The notes under the pieces: model-generated
What the model was told of the DNA's origin: nothing
Database searches by the model: none
Seen by the model: the letters and a program-made list of their open reading frames with translations, nothing else
From: Candidatus Harrisonbacteria bacterium
Lineage (GTDB): Bacteria > Patescibacteriota > Minisyncoccia > UBA6257 > 02-FULL-45-10c
Assembly (NCBI GenBank): GCA_016192685.1
Contig: JACPTS010000001.1
Coordinates: 1 to 33,411 of the forward strand
DNA length: 33,411 nt
Direction of reading: 5' to 3'
Part shown: in pieces, positions 14,802-22,226 of the stretch
Layout of the letters: the number at the start of each line of letters is the position of its first letter
How positions within the stretch are numbered: position 1 is the first letter of the stretch
Position numbers and translations under genes: made by a program

Positions 14802-15503
14802 ATGCGCGGGTTTTCTTTATTAGAGGTTCTTATTTATACAGCCATCATTGGCATTGTTGGTTCGCTTTTTAGCGGAATTTTATTAAGCGTCACCCGAATC
14901 CAAAACCAGCAAAACGCCGCCGCCGAAGTCAACCAACAGCTAAATTTCGTAATCAACAATATCCAGCGGTTAATCCGCGAATCCAGTTATATAGATATCG
15001 CGGCCGGCGCCGTAACTTCCACTCTGACTTTAAAAATGCGGGATTCAGCAAAAGATCCAACCATAATTACGGTTGCTAACGGAAAAGTGACGCTTCAACA
15101 AGGAGGCGCCAGTCCGCTGGAACTTACTACTTCGGCAGTAACCGTAGACAAACTGGCTTTCTTAAAAATTACCAATTATCCAGGGCATGATTCAGTGCAG
15201 ATAGATGTCACTTTAAGCCATAATACTTCCAACCCTCAAATGCAATTTACAAAATCCTTAACATCCGCCGTTGCCCGCGTCAGCGCCGCTACTTTTGATT
15301 CCGATATTGTCCCGGGGACTGACAATGCTTATGATGTCGGCCTGGGCAGCGCCCGCTGGCAGGATCTTAACTTAAGCGGCGAAATAAAAATCGGCGGCAT
15401 TTCCACAGACGGCACCGGCAAAGTCGCTTGCGTAAAATCTGACGGAAATCTGGGAACTTGTTCAACCGTGCCAAACGCCAGTGGAGTTTGCACTTGCAAC
15501 TAA
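14802..15503 (+). CDS. type IV pilin-like protein with tail-fibre-like C-terminal domain
   Basis: The N-terminus is a class III signal (MRG-FSLLEVLIYTAIIGIVGSLFSG): a prepilin-peptidase cleavage site after Gly3, Glu at mature position 5, and the hydrophobic helix that packs in pilus fibres. The middle (about 35-160) looks like a pseudopilin head. The C-terminus carries DSDIVPGTDNAYDVG...RWQDLNLSG, a short motif typical of phage tail-fibre and surface-fibre proteins, and ends with a Cys-rich CSTVPNASGVCTC. The protein could be a minor pilin tip or adhesin. No other pilus gene is in view. Its -10 box sits 6 nt before the ATG. Confidence 0.82.
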   Translation: MRGFSLLEVLIYTAIIGIVGSLFSGILLSVTRIQNQQNAAAEVNQQLNFVINNIQRLIRESSYIDIAAGAVTSTLTLKMRDSAKDPTIITVANGKVTLQQGGASPLELTTSAVTVDKLAFLKITNYPGHDSVQIDVTLSHNTSNPQMQFTKSLTSAVARVSAATFDSDIVPGTDNAYDVGLGSARWQDLNLSGEIKIGGISTDGTGKVACVKSDGNLGTCSTVPNASGVCTCN

Positions 15504-15559
15504 TCTAAAAAATGTTATCTTTTTGATAGAACCTGCTCACTAAAAATAAAGGGGTAGTA

Positions 15560-16024
15560 ATGCTAAAAAAAGTATTCACCAGAGGAGATCTCTTAAATCT
15601 TTTGGAAAAAGAAGCTGAAAAATACCGCCTGCAAGCTCTTGCCTCTATTGAACGCAACCGGCATATGAATGACCTTTCCGTAGAAGATCTCGCCCAGTTA
15701 AAGAAGAATCAACAATTAACGCAAAGAGTGATTAATGCCCTGCTTGTTGATTTTATCAATGTTGTAGGAACTAGCCAGTGTTGCGATTATGGTCTTAATA
15801 CCAAACAGCTGGAGTCTAAAGCAAAGTGGGTTCAGCACCACGATGATCGTCCCTGCACTGCTCGGCTCACCACTCAAGACGGGGGTCGGTGGTGCCCGAA
15901 GTGCAAACTGCATCCGGATATGCAAAGCACCTGCCTCTACCCTTATTGCCCTTCATGCGACCGCAGCTTAAAAAATATGAAATGTCCAAAATGCGGACAA
16001 ATTTTCCAACGCCCCAGCTCATAA
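15560..16024 (+). CDS. zinc-ribbon orphan protein (154 aa)
   Basis: I do not recognise this as a named family. The N-terminal ~70 residues are a charged, probably helical domain. The C-terminal half is Cys/His-rich: a CC pair near 74-75, then WCPKCKLH, YCPSC and KCPKCGQIF, enough for two zinc ribbons (about residues 111-148). One of the few recognisable Shine-Dalgarno sequences in the window (AAAGGGG) lies about 6 nt before the ATG. The stop codon falls inside the loop of the terminator hairpin. A nucleic-acid-binding role is plausible for such ribbons but is inference. Confidence 0.78.
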   Translation: MLKKVFTRGDLLNLLEKEAEKYRLQALASIERNRHMNDLSVEDLAQLKKNQQLTQRVINALLVDFINVVGTSQCCDYGLNTKQLESKAKWVQHHDDRPCTARLTTQDGGRWCPKCKLHPDMQSTCLYPYCPSCDRSLKNMKCPKCGQIFQRPSS

Positions 16025-16042
16025 CCAGCTGGGGATTTTTTT
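16012..16042 (+). terminator. intrinsic terminator overlapping the stop codon of the zinc-ribbon gene
   Basis: An 8-bp stem CCCCAGCT/AGCTGGGG (16012-16019 with 16027-16034), whose 7-nt loop holds the TAA stop, followed by A and seven T. On the minus strand there is no T-run, so it serves the plus-strand gene only. Confidence 0.9.
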
Positions 16043-16046
16043 ATCC

Positions 16047-18389
16047 TCACGTTCCATGGCATTTCTTGAACTTCTTTCCACTTCCACATGAGCAAGGATC
16101 GTTGCGGCCAACTTTTTTGTCTTGAAACTTGGAACTTGAAGCTTGAAACATATGATTATGTTTTGTGTTTAATGCTTCCTGCTTCATGCTCAATGTTTCA
16201 GGTTTCATGTTTAATGCCTCATGTTCTTTAATCCATTTCTCAAACTCCGCCAGCAATTGCTTAAACATCAAACTTCCTTCCCGGCGATATTCCACCAGCG
16301 GCTCATGCTGACCGTAGGCGCGCAAACGGACTGATTCCCGAAGCGCTTCCATGCTTTCCAGATGATTCATCCATAATAAATCCAGCATGGATAAAACTTG
16401 CGGCGCGGTATTTTCTTCCAGCATCTTCTGCCGTTTTTCATAAATCGTCAGCCGCTGTTTATTTAAAATATCATCATATTCCAGCAAATGCTTCCGGGCG
16501 TCAAAATTAAATCCCTCCACCCGCGATTGCGCCTGCGATACCGCTTTAGAAACCAAGCCAGATTCAATCGGCATATCTTCCGGCACATCCAACGTTTCCA
16601 TCAAACTTTTAATCCGGTCGCCGCCAAAAATCCGCATTAAATCATCTTCCAACGAAAGGAAAAATTGGGACGAGCCGGGGTCGCCTTGCCGGCCGGAACG
16701 GCCGCGCAGCTGATTATCAATACGCCGCGCGTCATGCCTCTCCGTGCCAATCACATGCAATCCTCCTAAATCTTTCACTTTTTCGCTTTCTATTATATTT
16801 GGGGGGTTGCCGCCAAGGATAATGTCCACGCCCCGTCCTGCCATATTGGTAGCGACAGTTACTGTTCCGGTTTTGCCGGCTTGAGCAATAATCGCGCCTT
16901 CCCGCTCATTATTTTTAGCATTTAAAATTTCGTGCCGCACGCCTTCCCGATTTAAATAAGCTGATAAGGTTTCATTTTTTTCAATAGAAATCGTGCCGAT
17001 TAAAACCGGCTGGCCTTTGGTCTGCCGTTCTTTTATATCTTTGGCAACCGCCCGCAATTTGGCATCAGCGGTTTTATAAATTACATCCGGCAAATTTTCC
17101 CGCATTACCGGCTTATTAGTGGGAATCGTTATTACTTGAAGCTTATAAACTTTATCAAATTCTTCCGCGGAAGTCTGCGCCGTGCCGGTCATGCCGGCCA
17201 ATTTTTTATAAAGCCGGAAATAATTTTGAATGGTAATCTGGGCGTAAGTCCGGGATTCCTGCTGAACCCGCACTCCTTCTTTGGCTTCAATCGCCTGATG
17301 AAGCCCGCCGGAATACCGGCGGCCGAGCATCAAGCGGCCGGTATTCTGGTCAACAATAATAATCTCGTTATTTTTTACCACATAATCTTTATCCATTTTA
17401 AAAAGCGCCTGCGCTTTCAAGCTCTCTTCCAGATAATGGGTCAGCCGCAGATTTTCCGGAGCATAAATATTTTTAATTTTCAGCGCTTTTTCCACTTTAT
17501 CAATTCCGGATTCTAAAATATCCACCGAATGGAATTTTTCATCCACCAAATAATCCTCATCTTTTATAAGAACCGCCACTAATTTTGAAAATAAGCGATA
17601 ATAATCGCTGGATTCGGAATCCGGAGCCGAAATAATAAGCGGCGTCCGTGCTTCGTCAATTAAAATGCTGTCAATTTCATCTACGATAGCAAAATTGTGC
17701 CCCCTTGACTGGACTTGCTGATCTTTAGAATAAACCAAGTTGTCGCGCAAATAATCAAATCCAAATTCATGGTTGGTGCCATAAGTAATATCCGCTTTGT
17801 AAGCTTCCCGCCGGGAAATCGGGCGCAGATATTCGTCTTGCACCAAAAAACTGCCGGTGGCATCTCTTTCTTTATCCAAAAGCTGGTCGGCATTTTTAGA
17901 AATATAACTGGGGTCATAAATTAAAGCTCCTTCATGCACCAAACAAGAAACAGATAATCCCAACGCCTGATAAATCTGTCCCATCCAAACAGTATCGCGT
18001 TTTGCCAAATATTCATTCACGGTTACCACGTGCACTCCCTCCCCAACCAAAGCATTCAAATAAACCGGGGCAGTGGCGGCAAGCGTTTTGCCTTCGCCGG
18101 TAGCCATCTCGGCAATTTTACCTTCGTGAAGCGCCATGCCGCCCATTAGCTGAACGTCAAAATGCCGCTGGCCGAGCGTCCGTTTGGCCGCTTCTCGAAC
18201 CAAAGCAAAAGCGCGCGGCAAAGCCTCTTCAAGTTTCAATTTAAGGTCTTGCGATGACTTTAATTTATTACTTTCCTCTTTTAATGCTTCGTCGCTTAAC
18301 GCCGAAACCTCCTTTTCCAATGCGTTTATCTCCTCTACTCGCTTTTTTAAATTTTTGGTCGGGTCAAAAAGAAAATTTAAGAATTTCAT
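16047..18389 (-). CDS. secA: preprotein translocase ATPase SecA (short form)
   Basis: Motor ATPase that pushes preproteins through SecYEG. The 780-aa protein has Walker A ATGEGKT, the DEAD-type VDEIDSILIDEART, the helicase region MAGRGVDI and the C-terminal zinc motif CSCGSGKKFKKCHG. Compared with E. coli SecA (901 aa) there are two notable changes. About 40 residues are inserted in nucleotide-binding domain 1 between LSVSCLVHEG and the DITYGTNHEFGFDYLRD motif. About 95-100 residues, the helical wing domain, are missing near residue 660, where the two-helix finger (LDLLWMNHL) follows the scaffold almost directly. The linker before the zinc motif is built of 7-nt repeats. It ends in TGA. Confidence 0.96.
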   Translation of the reverse strand: MKFLNFLFDPTKNLKKRVEEINALEKEVSALSDEALKEESNKLKSSQDLKLKLEEALPRAFALVREAAKRTLGQRHFDVQLMGGMALHEGKIAEMATGEGKTLAATAPVYLNALVGEGVHVVTVNEYLAKRDTVWMGQIYQALGLSVSCLVHEGALIYDPSYISKNADQLLDKERDATGSFLVQDEYLRPISRREAYKADITYGTNHEFGFDYLRDNLVYSKDQQVQSRGHNFAIVDEIDSILIDEARTPLIISAPDSESSDYYRLFSKLVAVLIKDEDYLVDEKFHSVDILESGIDKVEKALKIKNIYAPENLRLTHYLEESLKAQALFKMDKDYVVKNNEIIIVDQNTGRLMLGRRYSGGLHQAIEAKEGVRVQQESRTYAQITIQNYFRLYKKLAGMTGTAQTSAEEFDKVYKLQVITIPTNKPVMRENLPDVIYKTADAKLRAVAKDIKERQTKGQPVLIGTISIEKNETLSAYLNREGVRHEILNAKNNEREGAIIAQAGKTGTVTVATNMAGRGVDIILGGNPPNIIESEKVKDLGGLHVIGTERHDARRIDNQLRGRSGRQGDPGSSQFFLSLEDDLMRIFGGDRIKSLMETLDVPEDMPIESGLVSKAVSQAQSRVEGFNFDARKHLLEYDDILNKQRLTIYEKRQKMLEENTAPQVLSMLDLLWMNHLESMEALRESVRLRAYGQHEPLVEYRREGSLMFKQLLAEFEKWIKEHEALNMKPETLSMKQEALNTKHNHMFQASSSKFQDKKVGRNDPCSCGSGKKFKKCHGT
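16121..16235 (+). repeat. degenerate heptanucleotide repeat array in the secA C-terminal linker
   Basis: Read on the minus strand, about fifteen consecutive 7-nt units such as CATGAGG, CATTAAA, CATGAAA, CCTGAAA, CATGAAG, then TTTCAAG, CTTCAAG, TTCCAAG. They encode the linker between the SecA core and its zinc-binding tail (NMKPETLSMKQEALNTK...). Two sub-arrays with different unit sequence can be told apart. Confidence 0.75.
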
Positions 18390-18402
18390 AAATATTGAAA
18401 AT

Positions 18403-18550
18403 AGGCTCTATTTGTTTGCCGTGCGGCAACTACGGAGCTCCGAAATGCTTGGCTTTTTCGCGTAGCGAAAAAATTTCGGAGCGAGGCGTAGGCGCGGTCG
18501 CCCGCAGGAGGCGACCGACGCCGGTGCCGATAGGCAAATAAATAGAGCTT
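18403..18550 (+). repeat. structured intergenic repeat, copy D (hpf-secA gap)
   Basis: The outer stem pairs 18403-18420 with 18533-18550. Inside are CGGCA/TGCCG (18424-18428 with 18525-18529), CTACG/CGTAG with loop GA/GAGG, a long stem CTCCGAAAT/ATTTCGGAG with bulge GCTTGGC and GTA triloop, and a second arm with loop CGCAGGA. It begins 2 nt from the hpf stop and fills the space upstream of secA, so it is probably within the hpf-secA transcript. Confidence 0.85.
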
Positions 18551-18552
18551 AT

Positions 18553-18873
18553 TTAATGATCAGCCGATTTTTCCTTAACTTTAAGTAAATCATTTTTCAG
18601 GCGATCCTTTAATTTCTCAATCGCGGCCTGCATTTCCTCGTTAATTTCCTCAATCCGTAAAACCTTTTGCGGCAAATCCAAATTAGCTTCGGCATACCAA
18701 ACCATTCCCTTATTATGATGCTTGGTATTTTTGGCGATTTCCACCCGCAAAAGCAATTCCCGATTAGTTTCCCACTTGGCCAAAAACTTTTCTAAACTGT
18801 TAAATTTATCCTCAATTAGTTTCTGTAAAGATGGCGTAAGTTCAAAACCCGTAGCCTTAATTTGAAGTTTCAT
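18553..18873 (-). CDS. hpf: ribosome hibernation-promoting factor (short HPF/YfiA type)
   Basis: Binds the 30S decoding region and silences ribosomes under low-growth conditions. The 106-aa protein matches the short form: starting MKLQIKATGFELTPSLQKLI, with a central strand region (LLRVEIAKNTKHHNKG-MVWYAEANLDLP) and a C-terminal helix (EEMQAAIEKLKDRLKNDL), the usual beta-alpha-beta-beta-beta-alpha order. No long-form C-terminal dimerisation domain is present. The gene is preceded by an unusual two-promoter, two-terminator leader and followed by repeat copy D and secA. An intrinsic terminator only 29 nt before its ATG suggests that expression depends on read-through. Confidence 0.94.
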   Translation of the reverse strand: MKLQIKATGFELTPSLQKLIEDKFNSLEKFLAKWETNRELLLRVEIAKNTKHHNKGMVWYAEANLDLPQKVLRIEEINEEMQAAIEKLKDRLKNDLLKVKEKSADH

Positions 18874-18901
18874 ATCAATTTTAATCGCTAAATTTTTAAC
18901 T

Positions 18902-18954
18902 AAAAACTACCGCTCATTTTTGCCAACAAAAATGCGGGCAAAAATGAGCGGTAG
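18902..18954 (-). terminator. strong intrinsic terminator before hpf
   Basis: A perfect 18-bp stem with 12-nt loop (18925-18936), then five T on the minus strand. It lies 29 nt upstream of the hpf ATG, so it regulates entry into hpf and does not end a coding gene. Confidence 0.85.
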
Positions 18955-19004
18955 TGGTGACCTCCAAATGCTATTTGTATTTAGTGAGTGCTCTCCTACC
19001 GCTC
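18902..19004 (-). promoter_or_regulatory. attenuator-like leader upstream of hpf
   Basis: Predicted RNA from promoter 19011-19038. Its 5' end GAGCGGTAG (19004-18996) can pair with CTACCGCTC (18954-18946). The same CTACCGCTC is also the 5' arm of a perfect 18-bp hairpin (18907-18924 with 18937-18954) followed by TTTTT (18906-18902), a terminator. The two pairings exclude each other, the standard antiterminator/terminator layout. Between them lies a 6-bp hairpin (18964-18984) with loop ACAAATAGC. No known riboswitch consensus is recognised. Confidence 0.7.
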
Positions 19005-19010
19005 AAATAT

Positions 19011-19038
19011 ATTATAAAGTATCCACAAAAAGTGTCAA
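19011..19038 (-). promoter_or_regulatory. consensus promoter of the hpf leader
   Basis: Minus strand TTGACA (19038-19033), 16-bp spacer, TATAAT (19016-19011). Both boxes match the sigma70 consensus exactly. The start is predicted near 19004. Confidence 0.85.
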
Positions 19039-19067
19039 AAACTAAAAGCCCCCGGAGGGGCTTTTAG
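19037..19067 (-). terminator. intrinsic terminator of the small RNA
   Basis: An 11-bp stem CTAAAAGCCCC/GGGGCTTTTAG with TCCG loop (19042-19067), followed by TTTTT. Its T-run overlaps the -35 box of the next promoter. Confidence 0.9.
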
Positions 19068-19149
19068 CTACAAATAGCGGAGTAGTATTCCTTAATCGAT
19101 ATCATCGTTAAGGAATGCGGCTTCTTTTTAGGGAAGCCCTACACTCACT
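19037..19149 (-). ncRNA. predicted ~113-nt small RNA upstream of hpf
   Basis: Bounded by its own promoter (19156-19184) and intrinsic terminator (19037-19067), with no ORF. The predicted fold has a hairpin GGCTTC/GAAGCC, a longer hairpin (ATTCCTTAA... with ...TTAAGGAAT), a CTAC/GTAG hairpin whose loop contains GCTATTT, and the terminator. Its first eight bases AGTGAGTG and the loop segment GCTATTTGT are complementary to two sites in the adjacent hpf leader. It is not tmRNA, 6S, SRP or RNase P by inspection. Confidence 0.65.
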
Positions 19150-19155
19150 ATATAT

Positions 19156-19184
19156 AGTATAGCATACTTAATCTTAAAAATCAA
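19156..19184 (-). promoter_or_regulatory. promoter of the small RNA
   Basis: Minus strand TTGATT (19184-19179), 17-bp spacer, TATACT (19161-19156), with an extended TGC before the -10. The predicted start is 19149. It begins just past the stop of the M23 gene. Confidence 0.8.
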
Positions 19185-19193
19185 TAGTTTAAA

Positions 19194-20381
19194 TTAAATT
19201 TTAAAAAGCTCATTTTGATACTGCTTTTTAAGTTCTTCAAAAGCCGCTTTATCTTTTTCTTTTATCGGCTCCCCGGCTGGAATTTTCTCGGCAAAAGGAT
19301 TAACCAGCGATCCGAATTTATGCATCTCATAATGAAGATGCGGGCCGGTGGAAAGCCCGGTGGAACCGACATAACCGACTACCTGTCCCTGTTTTACCCG
19401 CGCTCCAACCCGAATCCCCTTTGCTAAACTCGTAAAATGTCCATAGACCGTGCTGTAAGTTTCGTTATGGCGAACTTTTACGGAAATCCCATAATAACCA
19501 TTCCATCCCGCCTGTATCACTGTGCCGTCGCCAACCGTTACAGCCGGAGTGCCCTGGGGCGCCGCATAATCAATGCCGCGATGGCGGGTAAAAGTCTGCA
19601 AAATCGGATTAAAGCGGCGCAAACTATAACCGGAACTGATGTATTTATATTGGAGAGGCGCTTTTAAAAATACTTTTTGCAACGACCCCCCATTTTCATC
19701 ATAATAGCCCTCTCGGCTCTCTCCGCCTTGAAAATAAAATCCCTGAAATTTCTCCTTATTATTTATAAATTCCGCCGCCAAAATCTTTCCCGGATGGTCA
19801 TATCGGCCGTCCCGATATTTTTTTTCATAAATAACCTTGAAACTGTCCCCTTTTTGGATTTGAGCGGCAAAATCAATCTGCCAGGCGAACATTTCCGCGA
19901 GCGCCAGAGCTAGCCGTTCATCCAACCCTTGATTCAAAACGGTTTCGTATAAAGAGGCCTCAATAACGCCTTTGGCTTTATCAACCAGCACTTGGTATTC
20001 AATAGGAACCTTGCTCGCCTCCCAAAATTCCAGACTGGTGGTTGATTTATTTTGAACTATTAATTGGGATTCTTTATCAATTTCATAAATTAGTTTTTTT
20101 AGCGCGCCGGAGTTTTGGTCATAAACCAAAGCCAATTCCTTGCCGGCGACAATCGTGGCAAGATCATAAACAATTTTAGCGCTTGCCAAAATTGCCTCCC
20201 GCGTTGAAGTAGCCACCCCTGATTCGGAAGCCAAAAGGCTGAAAGTGGAGCCGGGCCGGATTTCTTTTTTTACCAAGATATCCGAATTTTCCCAGCGGCT
20301 AAAACCGCCGCTTAAAAATAAAACTAGGACGCCTCCTATTCCGATAAGAAGTATTAAAATTTTCTTTAAAACCGAAGGCAT
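19194..20381 (-). CDS. membrane-anchored M23-family peptidoglycan endopeptidase
   Basis: The 395-aa protein has an N-terminal TM/signal segment (about 7-26), a long extracytoplasmic region of ~210 residues, and a C-terminal lysostaphin-type (LytM) domain. Zinc-site elements are visible: RHRGIDYAAP (H..D), YGHF and the closing GPHLHYE (HxH). All expected catalytic residues are there, so it should be active, cutting peptide cross-links outside the membrane. It is a candidate target of FtsEX, whose genes are ~11 kb away (inference). It starts 16 bp from a divergent gene, and the small-RNA region follows its stop. Confidence 0.93.
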   Translation of the reverse strand: MPSVLKKILILLIGIGGVLVLFLSGGFSRWENSDILVKKEIRPGSTFSLLASESGVATSTREAILASAKIVYDLATIVAGKELALVYDQNSGALKKLIYEIDKESQLIVQNKSTTSLEFWEASKVPIEYQVLVDKAKGVIEASLYETVLNQGLDERLALALAEMFAWQIDFAAQIQKGDSFKVIYEKKYRDGRYDHPGKILAAEFINNKEKFQGFYFQGGESREGYYDENGGSLQKVFLKAPLQYKYISSGYSLRRFNPILQTFTRHRGIDYAAPQGTPAVTVGDGTVIQAGWNGYYGISVKVRHNETYSTVYGHFTSLAKGIRVGARVKQGQVVGYVGSTGLSTGPHLHYEMHKFGSLVNPFAEKIPAGEPIKEKDKAAFEELKKQYQNELFKI

Positions 20382-20397
20382 ATTATTATAATATAGT
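20382..20397. promoter_or_regulatory. 16-bp A/T-only divergent start region
   Basis: The gap between the M23 and DUF2079 start codons is almost pure A/T and near-palindromic. TATATT on the minus strand lies 8 nt before the M23 ATG, and TATTAT on the plus strand lies 8 nt before ATG 20398 (TATAAT lies 5 nt before it). Any -35 elements must lie within the opposite gene. Leaderless transcripts are likely. Confidence 0.45.
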
Positions 20398-21832
<1,435 letters not shown>

Positions 21833-21837
<5 letters not shown>

Positions 21838-21867
21838 TAACCCCCCGCAAAGCGGGGGTTTATTATT
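21833..21867. terminator. bidirectional intrinsic terminator between convergent genes
   Basis: Inverted repeat AATAATAA-CCCCCCGC / GCGGGGG-TTTATTATT with AAA loop. The GC stem is flanked by A/T arms so that either strand gives a U-rich 3' tail. It serves the DUF2079 gene and the opposing zinc-ribbon gene. Confidence 0.88.
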
Positions 21868-21877
21868 GGCTCATTTC

Positions 21878-22096
21878 TTATCTTCCAAAACCGCCACGGC
21901 CGCCACGGCCGCCGCCTCCAAAGGCTGGCCGGCGCTTTTTGTTACAATCGTAACAATACAAGCGTCCGTAAGTGCCATCATCTCGCTGTGTCGGTTGGAA
22001 TGGCAATTCCTTTATAGCAGTGCCGCATTCAGTGCAGGTCAGGTTTAATCCTGACACATCATACATCTGACGCTGCGGCCTATTTTGCATTTCCAT
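21878..22096 (-). CDS. zinc-ribbon protein with C-terminal RGG tail (zf-trcl-like)
   Basis: A 72-aa cytoplasmic protein with two CxxC knuckles (CTEC near residue 21 and CYDC near 48) around the conserved core KELPFQPTQRDDGTYGRL, as in the small zf-trcl/CxxC-CxxC proteins. It ends in a glycine/arginine tail (GGGGRGGRGGFGR), a typical RNA-binding RGG box. RNA binding is therefore likely but not shown. It has a strong promoter (22198-22226) and a ~95-nt leader that can fold in two ways, with the AGGCG just before ATG inside one hairpin. Two ATGs (codons 1 and 3) are possible. Confidence 0.85.
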   Translation of the reverse strand: MEMQNRPQRQMYDVSGLNLTCTECGTAIKELPFQPTQRDDGTYGRLYCYDCNKKRRPAFGGGGRGGRGGFGR

Positions 22097-22192
22097 TTCG
22101 TTCGCCTAATTTTTAATTCTAAAACTCGTTTTTTAGGCGAACGACTAATATTAAAGCTAAAAACTTCTATCGCCTAACTTAACTAACGATAG
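22097..22192 (-). promoter_or_regulatory. two-state structured 5' leader of the zinc-ribbon/RGG gene
   Basis: Hairpin 1 closes CTATCG/CGATAG (22167-22192). Hairpin 2 is a perfect 12-bp stem (22098-22109 with 22133-22144) ending one base before the ATG and covering the AGGCG ribosome-binding-like segment. The 3' arm of hairpin 1 contains TTAGGCGA, which is complementary to TCGCCTAA in the 5' arm of hairpin 2. An alternative pairing would thus free the start region. Confidence 0.6.
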
Positions 22193-22197
22193 CTTAA

Positions 22198-22226
22198 AGT
22201 ATAGCAAATTATAAACGTGGAGTCAA
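22198..22226 (-). promoter_or_regulatory. promoter of the zinc-ribbon/RGG gene
   Basis: Minus strand TTGACT (22226-22221), 17-bp spacer, TATACT (22203-22198), with extended TGC. It overlaps the last codons of the upstream flavoprotein gene. Confidence 0.8.

Noticed and set aside
18908-18969. A TTG-started 17-codon leader peptide within the hpf leader
   Set aside because: No Shine-Dalgarno, no biased codon run of the attenuator type, and it would run into the terminator stem.
18902-19149. Region considered as tmRNA, 6S, SRP or RNase P RNA
   Set aside because: No tRNA-like T arm or CCA end, no SRP GGAAGGAAGC-type loop, no RNase P core motifs, and two separate promoters and terminators split the region.
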